The notes beneath the pieces were generated by a model that did not search any database, was not told the DNA's origin, and saw nothing but the letters and a program-made list of their open reading frames with translations. Shown in pieces: positions 35,000-44,700 of a stretch of 64,000 bases of DNA. Source of the stretch: Pyxidicoccus caerfyrddinensis (GTDB lineage Bacteria > Myxococcota > Myxococcia > Myxococcales > Myxococcaceae); NCBI RefSeq assembly GCF_010894405.1, contig NZ_JAAIYA010000001.1, positions 617,065 through 681,064 on the forward strand, written 5' to 3'. Positions within the stretch are counted from its first letter, which is position 1; each line of letters begins with the position of its first letter. The translations under genes and the position numbers were made by a program.

Positions 35000-37900
35000 A
35001 TGAAACCAGGGCACCAGGCGTATGCGTTGGGCGGTCGGCTCCAGGCGGGGCACCGGGCGACCGTCCATCACGCCGTGCGTACCACCGATGGACGCGCGAT
35101 CCTCCTCAAGGTCCTCGAGCCTGAGCACAGCCGCCCGGAGGACCTCGAGCGGCTGAGGAAGGAATACGAGGTGGGGCGTGCACTCGTGGGCCTGGCCGTC
35201 GTCGAGCCGCTCGCCCTCACGACCTTCGCGGGGCGGCCGGCGCTCGAGCTCGAGGACTTCCCAGGTGCTCCGCTCGAAAAGCTCATGGGCGCGCCGATGC
35301 CCGTCGGGGACTTCCTTCGCCTGGCGGTGCGGCTGGCCGGAATTGTCGCTGACATCCACGAGCGAGGCGTCATCCACAAGGAGCTCAAGCCGGGAAACAT
35401 CCTCTTCGACCCCGGGAGTGGCGAGCTCAAGGTCTGGAACTTCAGCATCGCCGCGCGCAGCACACGGGCGCAGCCCCCACCCCGCGCCGCGCGGCTCGTC
35501 GAGGGGGCACTCCCCTACATGTCGCCAGAGCAGACGGGCTGGATGAACCGCTCCGTCGACAGCCGCTCCGACCTCTACGCCCTCGGTGTCACCTTCTACG
35601 AGCTGCTCACGGGGCGCCTTCCCTTCGATGCGCGCGATCCCCTGGAATGGGTGCACTGCCACGTTGCCCGCACTCCGCCCGCCCCTTCCGCGCTCGTTCC
35701 CCGCCTCGCGGGCGTCCTCTCGGACATCGTCCTCAAGCTCCTGGCCAAGCTGGCGGAGGAGCGGTACCAGACCGCGCGCGGGCTCCAGCACGACCTCGAG
35801 CGCTGTCTGTCCGACTGGCAGGCGAAAGGCAGGCTCGCGTCCTTTGCCCTGGGAACGCAGGACGTCTCGGACCGCTTCGAGCTTCCCCACAAGCTCTATG
35901 GCCGCGAGGCCGAGCTCACCGAGCTCCTTCGTGCCTTCGGGCGGGTCGTCGAGCAGGGCCCCCCGGAGCTCGTACTGGTGTCAGGGTATTCTGGCATTGG
36001 CAAGTCTTCGCTGGTCCGTGAGCTGCACAGGCCCATCGTGCAGGAGCGCGGGTTCTTCATCTCCGGCAAGCTCGACCAGTACCGGCGCGACGTGCCGTAC
36101 GCCACCTTCGCCCAGGCGTTCGCCGAGCTGATCGATCAGATCCTCACCGAAAGCGAAGCAAGCGTGGCCGCCTGGAGGGAGCTGCTGCGGCAGGCGCTCG
36201 GCGCGAGCGCGCAGCTCATCATCGACATCATTCCTCACGTGGCGCTCATCCTCGGCCCGCAGCCCGCGCTTCCTCCCCTCCCCCTGCTCGAAGCGCAGAA
36301 CCGCTTCCACTGGGTGTTCCGCCAGTTCATCAGCGTCTTCGCGCGCAAGGAGCACCCCCTCGCCCTGTTCCTCGACGACCTCCAGTGGCTCGACTCCGGG
36401 AGCTTGAAGCTCCTCGAGGACCTCGTCCTCCACCCGCAGTCCCGCTACCTCCTCCTCCTGGGCGCGTACCGCGACAACGAGGTGGGCCCCTCCCACCCCC
36501 TCGCGCTCACCCTCGACAACATCCGGAAGTCCGGCGAGCTCGTGCACGAGCTCGTCCTCACCCCGCTCACCGTCGAGCATCTGAGACAGTTCATCGCGGA
36601 TGCCCTGCACTGTCCCCCCGGCTCCGCCGCGCCGCTGGCCCGCCTCGTCCACGAGAAGACCGCCGGCAATCCCTTCTTCGCCATCCAGTTCCTCACCACG
36701 CTCCACGAGGAGGGCCTGCTGGAGTTCGACCGCCGCGCCACCCAGTGGCGCTGGGACGTGGCGAAGATCCACGCCAAGGGCTTCACCGACAACGTCGTCG
36801 ACCTCATGGTTCGGAAGCTCAAGCGCCTTCCACCTGCCACACAGGAGGTGTTGAAGCTCGCCGCGTGCGTCGGAAACACCACGAACCTGCACACCCTGGC
36901 AGTCATCTCCAACCAGTCGGGCGAGCAGGCCGCGCGCGAGCTCTCGGACGCGGTCCGGGAAGGGCTGATGCTTCAGCAGGGCGACGTCTACACGTTCCTG
37001 CACGACCGCGTCCAGCAGGGGGCCTATGTGCTCATCGAGGACAAGAGGAAGAAGGGCGTCCATCTCAGGATCGGGCGGCTGCTGCTGGCGAGCCTGGACG
37101 CACGGAGCATCGAGGAGCGCATCTTCGACGTCGTCGGCCAGCTCAACCACGGCCTTGCCCTCATCACCGACCCGGCGGAGCGGGACGAGCTCGCGAGGCT
37201 CAACTTCCTCGCTGGAAGGAAGGCGAAGGCGTCCATCGCCTATGCCTCCGCGAAGAGCTTCCTCGCCGTCGCGGCGGCCCTCCTGCCCGAGGATGCCTGG
37301 GAGTCCCGCTACGACTTCGCGTTTCCCCTCTTCCTCGAACGCGCGGAGTGCGAGTACCTGGGCGGCGCGTTCGAGCAGGCCGAGGCCCTGTTCGACCTCC
37401 TCCTTGCCCGAGCGAGGACCGACTTCGACAAGGCCATGGTGTACGAGCTCCGCCTGAAGCTCTGCCACGTCGCGGGCAGATACGACGAGGCGGTGGCGAT
37501 GGGCCTCAAGGCCCTCCAGCTCTTTGGTGTGGACATCCCCGAGTGCGACGCGGTGCTGAGCGAGGCGACCCGCGCCGAGGCGGAGGCAATCCAGATCAGC
37601 CTTGGCGGGCGCCGCATCGCGGACCTCGCGGATGCCGCCGAGGCCACCGACCCGCGTGTCAGGGCCGTCATCGGTCTGCTCTCGAACGTGGCTCCCGCGG
37701 CCTACATCGGCAGCAGGCCCCAGGTCTTCCCGCTCGTCATCCTGAAGCTCGTCAATCACTCCCTCCGGTTCGGCCCCACGTCCGAGTCCTGCATGGGGTA
37801 CAGCTGCTACGGCCTGATGCTCGTCTCCCTCTACGATGACCCTCGTGCCGCATACGAGTTCTCGGAGATGTCCATCAGGCTCAACCAGAAGCTCGGCGAC

Positions 37901-40684
37901 ATCAGCCGGCGGGGCACGGTCATGCACCTCCACGGCGACCACATCAATTTCTGGAGCCATCACATCTCGACGGACTTCCCCATCCTGGAGCGGGGCTTCC
38001 TCGCATGCCTGGATGCGGGCGACCTGGTCTTCGCGAACGCCATCGCGTTCCAGATTGTCTGGCAGGCCATCGAGCGGGGCGATGCGATTGATGATGTCAT
38101 CAGCTTCTCACGGAGCTACGCGGCCTTCGCACGGGACTCCCGCAACGAACCCATCTACCAGACGATCCGACTGGAGCAGCAGTTCCTCGCGTGCCTGAAG
38201 GGACAGACCCGCGGGAATATCTCCTTCGAGGACGATGCGTTCCAGGAGGCCCCGTGCCTTGCGAAGATTGCCGACGCAGCCTTCGGGTGCGGCATCGTCT
38301 TCTTCCACATGATGAAGCTCATCACGGCGTATCTCGCGGGAGACGATGCCAACGCGCTCCATCACGCGGACGAAGCGAAGAAGACGCTCAGCGCAGTGAT
38401 GGCCATGCCCATGGAGGCGACCTTCTATTACTTTCACGCCCTCCTGCTCGCCCGCATCCATCCGCGGAGGGCGGAAGCAGAGCAGCGGGAGATCGCGAGG
38501 ACGCTCGAGGGCTACAACAAGAAGCTCGCCTTCTGGGCCCAGAGCTGCCCGGAGAACTTCCTCACGAAGCATGCCCTCGTGTCCGCGGAGATTGCCCGAA
38601 TCACGGGAGACGAACTTCAGGCCGAGCGGCGCTACGAGGAGGCCATCCGGGCGGCGCGGGCCAACGGCTTCGTCCACTGGGAGGGCGTGGCCAACGAGCT
38701 TGCCGCGGCGTTCTACCGGGAGCGACGCTTCGAGACCATCACCGCTGCCTATCTTCGGGACGCTCGAGACTGTTACGTCCGGTGGGGCGCGGAAGCGAAG
38801 GTGAGGCAGCTCGAACAGCGCCACGCACACCTTCAAGAGGCACCTCCGCTCGGCCCCGCGGCTGTCTTCGCGGCCCGACCCGAGCAGTTCGACCTGCTCT
38901 CGGTGGTCAAGGCCTCGCAGACCATCTCCGGGGAGATGGTCCGCGAGCAGCTCTTGCGCACGCTCTTGCGGGTCGTCCTCGAGCAAGGCGGGGCGCGCCG
39001 GGCCCTCCTGGTCCTGTCCCGCGAGCGCGAGCTCGAGGTCGCGGCCGAGTCCGCCGTGGGCGAGGAGGGGGCACCGGACATGCTGTTCAGCCCGGCCTCG
39101 CAAGCGCTGGCGGCACGCGTCCCGGCGTCCATCCTGAAGTACGCGCAGCGGACCCGGGAGCACGTGCTGCTCGCCGACGCGGCCGCCGACGCGGAGCGGT
39201 TCTCGGGGGACCCGTACTTCGCGCAGGCGCGCCCGCGGTCCGTCCTCTGCCTCCCCGTGCGCAGGCAGGCGGAGGTCGTCGCCTTCCTCTACCTCGAGAA
39301 CGACCTCGTCCCCGGCAGCTTCACGCCCGAGCGCCTGCTGGCGCTCGAGCTGCTCGCGGCCCAGGCGGCCATCTCGCTCGAGAACGCGCTCTTCCTCGAG
39401 CGCGAGCATGCCGGCCGCGTGGAGGCCGAGACGGCCGGGCGGCGTGCGCTCCTGCTCGGAGAGGCGACCGCGCTCATCTCCTCGACGCTCGACTACGTGG
39501 GCATGTTCGACGCGCTGACCCGCCTGTGCGCGCGCTCGTTCGCCGACTGGGCGATCATCGACCTCGCCGAGGGGGGCACGGTCGTGCGCCTGGCGGGCGC
39601 ACACCGCGATCCGCGGAAGGAGCCGCTCCTGCGTGAGCTTGCGGAGCGCTACCCCGCGCGCATCGGCACGGCCACGCCGGTTGCGAGCGTGGTCCAGGGC
39701 GGGGCCCACGTCCACCTGCCGGCCCTCTCCGACGAGCAGATCCGGTCCTACGCGCTCGACGAGCACCATGCCGCGCTCATCCACGAGATAGGCACGCGGA
39801 GCGTGCTCATCGTGCCGCTGGTCGCGCGAGACACGCCGCTCGGGGCCTTGACGTTCGCGGCCGCCTCTCCGCACTGGTTCGGGACGGCCGACGTGGAGCT
39901 GGCGGTGGAGCTGGGCCGCCGCGCGGCGCTGGCCATCGACAACGCGCGCCTCCTCGCCGAGACGCAGCGGGCGCTGCGCCTGCGGGAGGAGTTCCTCACC
40001 GTGGCCTCGCACGAGCTCCGCACGCCGGTGACATCGCTCCGGCTTTCGGTGGAGGGCCTGCTCCGCGCGGCCTCGGCCGGGAGGACCGTCTCGGCAGAGA
40101 TGCTGAACCGCAGCCTCAGCCGGGTGCTGAGCAGAACCGACAGGCTCGAGCAGCTCACCGGGGAGATCCTCGACGTGACGCGCATCGCGCAGGGACGGCT
40201 GGAGCTGAAGCGCGGCGAGGTCGAGCTCGGCGCGCTGGTGCGCGGGGTGGTGGAGCGCCTCGAGCCCGAGCTGACCGCGGCCCGCTGCAGCGTGTCCTTC
40301 ACGTGCGCCGCGCCGGTGGTGGGGCAGTGGGACGCCGAGCGGCTCGCGCAGGTCGTGACCCACGTGCTCCACAACGCCCTCAAGTTCGGGCCAGGCAAGC
40401 CCATCGAGGCCTTCGTCAGCGAGGAGGCCGGGAGCGCGCGGCTCGTGGTCAGGGACCACGGAATCGGTATCGCCCCGGAGCAGCAAGGCCGCATCTTCGA
40501 GCGCTTCGAGCGCGGCGTGTCCAAGAACTATGGCGGGATGGGGCTCGGCCTGTACCTCAGCCGCAGGATTGCGGAGTCGCACGGCGGTTCGATCCAGGTC
40601 CAGAGCGTGCCCGGCGTCGGCTCCACGTTCACCGTCACGCTCCCGTGCGTCTGGCAGCCAGCGCTGACGGCGTCGCTCGACTGA
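35000..40684 (+). CDS. Hybrid pseudokinase - AAA ATPase - TPR - GAF - histidine kinase
   Basis: An 1894-aa paralogue of the 1878-aa protein at 8720-14356, with the same order: kinase fold (1-275), AAA ATPase (Walker A GYSGIGKS near 330), TPR region, two GAF domains (about 1310-1650), HisKA with His1671 in SHELRTP, and HATPase (GIGIAP, GMGLGLY). Lys37 is kept, but the catalytic HRD is HKE (Glu128) and DFG is NFS (Asn147-Ser149), so both catalytic Asp residues are missing and the kinase domain should be inactive. The histidine kinase core is canonical. The kinase fold may act as a ligand- or partner-binding switch. GGAGG lies near the ATG. No response regulator is adjacent; the patatin gene follows after 160 bp. 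Confidence 0.92.
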   Translation: MKPGHQAYALGGRLQAGHRATVHHAVRTTDGRAILLKVLEPEHSRPEDLERLRKEYEVGRALVGLAVVEPLALTTFAGRPALELEDFPGAPLEKLMGAPMPVGDFLRLAVRLAGIVADIHERGVIHKELKPGNILFDPGSGELKVWNFSIAARSTRAQPPPRAARLVEGALPYMSPEQTGWMNRSVDSRSDLYALGVTFYELLTGRLPFDARDPLEWVHCHVARTPPAPSALVPRLAGVLSDIVLKLLAKLAEERYQTARGLQHDLERCLSDWQAKGRLASFALGTQDVSDRFELPHKLYGREAELTELLRAFGRVVEQGPPELVLVSGYSGIGKSSLVRELHRPIVQERGFFISGKLDQYRRDVPYATFAQAFAELIDQILTESEASVAAWRELLRQALGASAQLIIDIIPHVALILGPQPALPPLPLLEAQNRFHWVFRQFISVFARKEHPLALFLDDLQWLDSGSLKLLEDLVLHPQSRYLLLLGAYRDNEVGPSHPLALTLDNIRKSGELVHELVLTPLTVEHLRQFIADALHCPPGSAAPLARLVHEKTAGNPFFAIQFLTTLHEEGLLEFDRRATQWRWDVAKIHAKGFTDNVVDLMVRKLKRLPPATQEVLKLAACVGNTTNLHTLAVISNQSGEQAARELSDAVREGLMLQQGDVYTFLHDRVQQGAYVLIEDKRKKGVHLRIGRLLLASLDARSIEERIFDVVGQLNHGLALITDPAERDELARLNFLAGRKAKASIAYASAKSFLAVAAALLPEDAWESRYDFAFPLFLERAECEYLGGAFEQAEALFDLLLARARTDFDKAMVYELRLKLCHVAGRYDEAVAMGLKALQLFGVDIPECDAVLSEATRAEAEAIQISLGGRRIADLADAAEATDPRVRAVIGLLSNVAPAAYIGSRPQVFPLVILKLVNHSLRFGPTSESCMGYSCYGLMLVSLYDDPRAAYEFSEMSIRLNQKLGDISRRGTVMHLHGDHINFWSHHISTDFPILERGFLACLDAGDLVFANAIAFQIVWQAIERGDAIDDVISFSRSYAAFARDSRNEPIYQTIRLEQQFLACLKGQTRGNISFEDDAFQEAPCLAKIADAAFGCGIVFFHMMKLITAYLAGDDANALHHADEAKKTLSAVMAMPMEATFYYFHALLLARIHPRRAEAEQREIARTLEGYNKKLAFWAQSCPENFLTKHALVSAEIARITGDELQAERRYEEAIRAARANGFVHWEGVANELAAAFYRERRFETITAAYLRDARDCYVRWGAEAKVRQLEQRHAHLQEAPPLGPAAVFAARPEQFDLLSVVKASQTISGEMVREQLLRTLLRVVLEQGGARRALLVLSRERELEVAAESAVGEEGAPDMLFSPASQALAARVPASILKYAQRTREHVLLADAAADAERFSGDPYFAQARPRSVLCLPVRRQAEVVAFLYLENDLVPGSFTPERLLALELLAAQAAISLENALFLEREHAGRVEAETAGRRALLLGEATALISSTLDYVGMFDALTRLCARSFADWAIIDLAEGGTVVRLAGAHRDPRKEPLLRELAERYPARIGTATPVASVVQGGAHVHLPALSDEQIRSYALDEHHAALIHEIGTRSVLIVPLVARDTPLGALTFAAASPHWFGTADVELAVELGRRAALAIDNARLLAETQRALRLREEFLTVASHELRTPVTSLRLSVEGLLRAASAGRTVSAEMLNRSLSRVLSRTDRLEQLTGEILDVTRIAQGRLELKRGEVELGALVRGVVERLEPELTAARCSVSFTCAAPVVGQWDAERLAQVVTHVLHNALKFGPGKPIEAFVSEEAGSARLVVRDHGIGIAPEQQGRIFERFERGVSKNYGGMGLGLYLSRRIAESHGGSIQVQSVPGVGSTFTVTLPCVWQPALTASLD

Positions 40685-40844
40685 GCCAGGGCGCGCCCTC
40701 GGGCACTTGACTGCTCGGGAGCTGCCGCGTCCGCATCGGCGTCACAAACAGCGCAGCCGTCTCTGTCTGAGTTGATGGCTCGACGCCCGTTGGACATCGA
40801 GGACCACCAACGCGTTCGCGGCAACACCTCGCACGGGGGCAACC

Positions 40845-41891
40845 ATGGCTGAAATCCGTATCCTATCCATCGATGGCGGAGGCATTCGCGGAATCATTCC
40901 CGCGACCGTTCTCGAGCACATCGAAGAGAAGACCGGCCGCCGTGCCTCCGAGCTCTTCCACCTCGTGGCCGGCACTTCGACCGGCGGCATTCTCGGGTGT
41001 GGCCTCGTGAAACCTGACGGCGCCATGACGGCTGCCGAGCTCAAGCGTTTGTATGAGAAGCGAGGGCCGGAGATCTTCCGCATGTCGCCGTGGAAGACGC
41101 TGACCTCGCTCTCCGGCGCGACGGATGAACGCTACAGCGTCAGGAACCTGGAAGGGATCTTGAATGAGGTGCTCGGTGAGGTGCAGCTGGCGGACGTCAA
41201 GGGCGTGGAGCTCCTGGTCACCAGCTACGCGATCGAGCTTCCCGACAAGGTCGCAAACACCCAGTCCTACCAGGCCACGCGCGCGCCCTTCTTCTTCAAG
41301 AACTGGAAGGCGAGAGGCCAGAAGCTGGACCCGGGAGAATCAGCAGCTGATTTCGATTTCAAGCTGCGGGATGTCGCGCGTGCGACCTCGGCCGCGCCCA
41401 CCTACTTCGAGCCCGCGCTGATCAAAAGCAGGTCAGAAGCCGCGTATTCGATGATCGACGGCGGCGTGTTCGCGAACAATCCGGCGCTCTGCGCACTCGC
41501 CTCCGCATACAAGCTCTGGGGTCGAAAACACAGCTATGTCGTCGTGTCGCTCGGCACCGGGCAGTTGCAACGCCCCATGTCGCACGCGAACGCGAAGGAC
41601 TGGGGTGTCTTCGAATGGCTGCGCCCGCTCATGAGCGTGCTCTTCGACGCCAGCAGCGATACGGTCCACTATCAGCTCGACGAGCTCCTCGGCTCGAGCC
41701 ATTTCCGGTTCGACATTCCCCTGGGCGCTGACCCGAACGATGAGAAGGCCGTCAACGACGACTTTGACGATGCGAGCCCCCCGAACATCAGGGCGCTGAT
41801 CGACAAGGGGAGCGCGCTCGTCAAAAAAGAGGAGCAGAAGCTCGCTTCCCTGATCGATCGACTGAGCAGCCCGAAGGAGTCGCTGACCTGA
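40845..41891 (+). CDS. Patatin-like phospholipase
   Basis: A 348-aa patatin-family acyl hydrolase. It has the oxyanion-hole motif DGGGIRG (residues 10-16), nucleophile elbow GTSTG (Ser45) and the dyad Asp205 in IDGG. Length and the opening RILSIDGGGIRGIIPA match the cytosolic bacterial group that includes plant-patatin-like and CapV-type lipases. CapV is the effector of some CBASS defence operons, but no cyclic-nucleotide synthase is nearby, so a housekeeping or predation-linked lipase is as likely. It has no signal peptide. It stands alone, 160 bp after the hybrid pseudokinase on the same strand, and is followed by a hairpin. Confidence 0.9.
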   Translation: MAEIRILSIDGGGIRGIIPATVLEHIEEKTGRRASELFHLVAGTSTGGILGCGLVKPDGAMTAAELKRLYEKRGPEIFRMSPWKTLTSLSGATDERYSVRNLEGILNEVLGEVQLADVKGVELLVTSYAIELPDKVANTQSYQATRAPFFFKNWKARGQKLDPGESAADFDFKLRDVARATSAAPTYFEPALIKSRSEAAYSMIDGGVFANNPALCALASAYKLWGRKHSYVVVSLGTGQLQRPMSHANAKDWGVFEWLRPLMSVLFDASSDTVHYQLDELLGSSHFRFDIPLGADPNDEKAVNDDFDDASPPNIRALIDKGSALVKKEEQKLASLIDRLSSPKESLT

Positions 41892-41902
41892 GGATGAGCC
41901 TC

Positions 41903-41937
41903 CCTGGAATCGAGAGGGGAACCTCGAAGATTCCAGG
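41903..41937 (+). terminator. Hairpin after patatin gene
   Basis: A perfect 9-bp stem (CCTGGAATC with GATTCCAGG) around a 17-base loop, 11 bp after the patatin stop. Probable transcription terminator; no T run. Confidence 0.5.
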
Positions 41938-42108
41938 CCCGCCGGAACTCGGATTCCCAGGGAAGGAGGTGCCCTCGGAGAGGATGGAACTGTCAGCGAG
42001 TGCTCAGCACCTACCTCCTCATTGCCCGAGAGGTCAGATGCTGGCCCTGACAGCCATGGCAACCATCCGACCATGCACGCGACCCATGAGCAGGTAGGAA
42101 TTGAGGAG

Positions 42109-42369
42109 ATGACGTCGGCGGACTTCGCAGCGCTGGAGACCTGGGACCCGACCCAGGTGAAGCTGACTCCGGCCATGGCGGCCCGGCTGTGGTTGCAGAC
42201 GAGCCTCCGCCTCACCCGGGCCCAGAAGGAACTCCACGATGCCATCTTCACCCACGATGGCACCGACGAGAGCCTCGACCGCTATGCCAGCGCGCGGGCG
42301 GAGCTCGACTCAGCGGAGGCCTGGGCCCTGCTCATCGCCAAGGCCCATCCCCGGTGCGACCAGGGTTGA
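42109..42369 (+). CDS. Small hypothetical protein
   Basis: An 86-aa soluble, helical, acidic protein (MTSADFAALETWDPTQVKL; LRLTRAQKELHDAIF; ARAELDSAEAWALLI). No family recognised. The start may also be ATG 42073 (12 residues longer). Codon use is typical of the window and an AGGA/GAGGAG segment precedes 42109, which supports a real gene. It converges with the EEP hydrolase gene. Confidence 0.55.
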   Translation: MTSADFAALETWDPTQVKLTPAMAARLWLQTSLRLTRAQKELHDAIFTHDGTDESLDRYASARAELDSAEAWALLIAKAHPRCDQG

Positions 42370-42427
42370 CGGGCCTCTTGCCTCGTCACCCCTGACGACC
42401 CTGGAGGCAAGGAGAGGCGGCAGCGGC

Positions 42428-43213
42428 TCAGGGGCGTAGCAGCCGCGCGGCGATCGGCAGGTGATCGGAGGGCTCGGTCTCCGACGGCATCGGCGTCCGG
42501 TCGTCCAGCTCCGGCTGCCGGACCGGCTGCGCCCGCAGCGCGCGCGAGTGGAAGAGGAAGTCGATCGCCTTGGCCCTCCCGTTCGCGTTGCAGGTCGGCT
42601 GGTGCCGCCCCTCATGCGCATCGAGCAGCCCGGCCGCCGTGAACGCTTGGACCAGCGGCTCCCCGGGCTGCGCATTGAAGTCGCCGCACACGACCCACAG
42701 GGCCTCCGGGTCCCGCCGGACCAGCTCCTCGAGCAGCTCAGCCGCCTCCTGCATCCCCTGGTGCTGCGCCACGGGCCTGTCCGGCCGGTCCCAGCGCAGG
42801 TGTGTGCACGCCACGCGCAGCCGGTCCCCTCCGGCGTCGAAGTCCACGACCAGCGCCAGGTGCCCCGAGATGCGCCCGTCCTCCAGCCGGTCCCTGAAGT
42901 AGTGGGCCCGGTGGCCGAGGCAACGCTCCAGGCGGTGGAACACCGCGCAGCCGTCGGGCTTGCCCTGCTGCTTCAGGGCCAGCACGCCCGTGTACCCGTG
43001 CGGCTCCAGCGCCCGCTGGAGCGCGGCGAAACAGTCGGGCTCCACCTCCTGCAGACAGACGATGTCCGCGTCCAGCCCCGCGATACGGCGGGCCAGCGCC
43101 TCCTGGCGCCACTGCGGCCGGAGGACGTCCGCGGGCGTGTGCGGGAACCACTCGGGCTTGATGTAGGCGTCCGCCAGGATGTTGTACGAGGCAATTCGCA
43201 GATCCACCGACAT
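42428..43213 (-). CDS. Endonuclease/exonuclease/phosphatase (EEP) family hydrolase
   Basis: A 261-aa metal-dependent hydrolase with the full EEP set: SYNILAD at the N-terminus, CLQEVE (metal-binding Glu), THLRWD, GDFNAQPGEPL and SDHLPIA at the C-terminus. The YNILADAY opening and LQEV spacing are closest to the CCR4/nocturnin branch, which acts on nucleic acids or nucleotides; the substrate is not predictable. No signal peptide, so cytosolic. ATG 43213 follows GGGAGG at good distance. It is divergent from the lipoprotein gene at 43581. Confidence 0.88.
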   Translation of the reverse strand: MSVDLRIASYNILADAYIKPEWFPHTPADVLRPQWRQEALARRIAGLDADIVCLQEVEPDCFAALQRALEPHGYTGVLALKQQGKPDGCAVFHRLERCLGHRAHYFRDRLEDGRISGHLALVVDFDAGGDRLRVACTHLRWDRPDRPVAQHQGMQEAAELLEELVRRDPEALWVVCGDFNAQPGEPLVQAFTAAGLLDAHEGRHQPTCNANGRAKAIDFLFHSRALRAQPVRQPELDDRTPMPSETEPSDHLPIAARLLRP

Positions 43214-43580
43214 CGGCAAGTCCTCCCGTTTCGCCGGTCAGGCGCACCCCAGGGCCGGGGAAAGCATCAGGTGCGCTGCCAGCAGGCTCAGGGCCGCCGC
43301 AAGAATAGGCGAATGGGGGCCCTGCCACCCACAGTGGTCCCTGCCCCACCGGCGAGCCGACTGTGCCTGACGCAACACCCCTACCGGCGGTGTTGCACCT
43401 CCAACGGGACGCACATCCACCGCGACAACAAATCAATACATATAACACGGCTGTCTTTGCGCCAAATCAATGCCACATCTATTCTCATACGAGAGTGGGT
43501 TCACGCCGCAATCCGCGGCGATGTCTCAGAAACCAAGAACCCACTTCGTGCCGGCCAATACCTATCTGATTGGGTGGGAT
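43214..43580. promoter_or_regulatory. AT-rich divergent promoter region
   Basis: A 367-bp gap between divergent genes. The stretch 43421-43490 is far more AT-rich than the rest of the window and contains a direct repeat CAAATCAAT at 43429-43437 and 43463-43471, 34 bases apart. This is a likely promoter and regulator-binding area for the lipoprotein gene at 43581. No gene is supported here. Confidence 0.45.
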
Positions 43581-44147
43581 ATGAAGCGTCTTGGAACGTC
43601 CGTTGTCTGTGCGGTCGCTTTTGCGTCTCTGCTGGGTGCTTGTGGCCCCGCCCCCGAGGGCGAGGAGCTCGAGGGCGCAGAGCCCACGGCAGTCACGGCC
43701 AAGAGCCCCAAAACCCCTGGAGCCTCCGAGCCTGACGCGTCCGAAGTCGCGGAGCCTGGGGAGGTGCACGCGCAGACCTTCGTGGGGGATCTGGGCTCTG
43801 CATTGGGCTCCCCTGTCGCCACCTACCCATACATCAGCACTGCGTCCAGTCAGTGGAGCGTCAATTGTAACGGAGGGTCGTCGCGAGACATCGCCTACCT
43901 GTGGACGACGCCTGCAACGGGGTCGTATACCTTCTCTACCGGCGGCGCGAACTTCGATACCGTCCTCCAGATCCGCCCCTACAACGACACCGCGGCGATC
44001 CTAGGCTGCAATGACGATACATCCACCACGGTTCAGTCGAGAATCACTCTCAACAGTCTCTTCAAGGGTGCGAAGCTGTTGATCATCATTGAGGCCTACG
44101 CTGGCGACTACGGCAACCATGCCCGCCTGAACATCTCCAAGAACTAG
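43581..44147 (+). CDS. Lipoprotein with pre-peptidase-like (PPC) beta domain
   Basis: A 188-aa precursor. Signal peptide and lipobox LLGAC (Cys about 20) are followed by a Pro/Glu/Ala-rich linker and a beta domain of about 120 residues (YLWTTPATGSYTFSTGGANF, then DTVLQIRPYND and LGCNDD). The last 110 residues are clearly related to residues about 50-165 of the protein at 53394-54356 (SFDTILHIYPFD; LGCNDDATG). The pattern F-D-T-x-L-x-I...L-G-C-N-D-D is that of bacterial pre-peptidase C-terminal domains, used as secretion or binding modules. The ATG at 43581 is chosen for the signal peptide. Function unknown. Confidence 0.78.
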   Translation: MKRLGTSVVCAVAFASLLGACGPAPEGEELEGAEPTAVTAKSPKTPGASEPDASEVAEPGEVHAQTFVGDLGSALGSPVATYPYISTASSQWSVNCNGGSSRDIAYLWTTPATGSYTFSTGGANFDTVLQIRPYNDTAAILGCNDDTSTTVQSRITLNSLFKGAKLLIIIEAYAGDYGNHARLNISKN

Positions 44148-44190
44148 AGCCAATCTCAGAACAGGCGCAGGCGGGTTGGAGCCAGGTGAA

Positions 44191-44228
44191 CTGGTGGCCG
44201 AGCCATCATGGTGCAACTCGGCCACCAG
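44191..44228. terminator. Bidirectional terminator hairpin
   Basis: A perfect 12-bp stem (CTGGTGGCCGAG with CTCGGCCACCAG) and 14-base loop between the convergent genes ending at 44147 and 44233. It can serve both. Confidence 0.65.
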
Positions 44229-44232
44229 CGCA

Positions 44233-44664
44233 TCACTGCATCGACAGCGCCCAGGTGTAATTGCCGCTCGTTCCAATGGAGGTCAGGGTCGCCTTACAGG
44301 TAGCGGACGTGCCGCCTCGTGAGGTGCCCGTTCCGCTCGGCGTCCAGTACTCAGAGGTGCCCAGAAGCGGGTTGGGTGGAGTGTAGATGCTGCTCAGGCT
44401 GAAGCGACAGGTCTTGCTGCCGTTCGTGTAGTCGAAGTGGGCGGCGGTCGTGGTACCGCAGCTGGTCTGGTACACGGCCGAAGTCGAGTTGGCCGGAACC
44501 GCAGCGAGGCTCGGGATGATCGCAGCACACGCATTAAGGTAGGAATTGGTGATCGCGGTGGTGGTGATCTTGTTCTGGACCGTGAACGTCAGGGTCGCCG
44601 CCTGAGCGGAACCCATGCCCAGCGCGGCCACCGAAAGCGAGGCAAACAGCGTGCTGACTTTCAT
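44233..44664 (-). CDS. Small secreted protein
   Basis: A 143-aa precursor with a clean signal peptide (KVSTLFASLSVAALGMGSA, QA cleavage). The mature part is rich in Thr, Ser and Ala with four Cys and beta-type alternation, compatible with a secreted beta-sandwich. No family recognised. ATG 44664 has AAGGGG upstream. A short hairpin (44682-44700) lies directly before the ribosome-binding site in the leader. Confidence 0.7.
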   Translation of the reverse strand: MKVSTLFASLSVAALGMGSAQAATLTFTVQNKITTTAITNSYLNACAAIIPSLAAVPANSTSAVYQTSCGTTTAAHFDYTNGSKTCRFSLSSIYTPPNPLLGTSEYWTPSGTGTSRGGTSATCKATLTSIGTSGNYTWALSMQ

Positions 44665-44681
44665 GTTCAACCCCTTGAATG

Positions 44682-44700
44682 TGGGGAACCCGTTTCCCCA
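44682..44700 (-). promoter_or_regulatory. Leader hairpin upstream of ribosome-binding site
   Basis: A 7-bp perfect stem (TGGGGAA with TTCCCCA) and 5-base loop, ending 18 bases before the ATG of the secreted-protein gene and just before its ribosome-binding site. It could stabilise the mRNA or tune translation (inference). Confidence 0.35.

Noticed and set aside
40845-41891. CBASS operon call based on the CapV-like patatin
   Set aside because: No CD-NTase or ancillary CBASS gene is adjacent; the gene stands alone after a histidine kinase.
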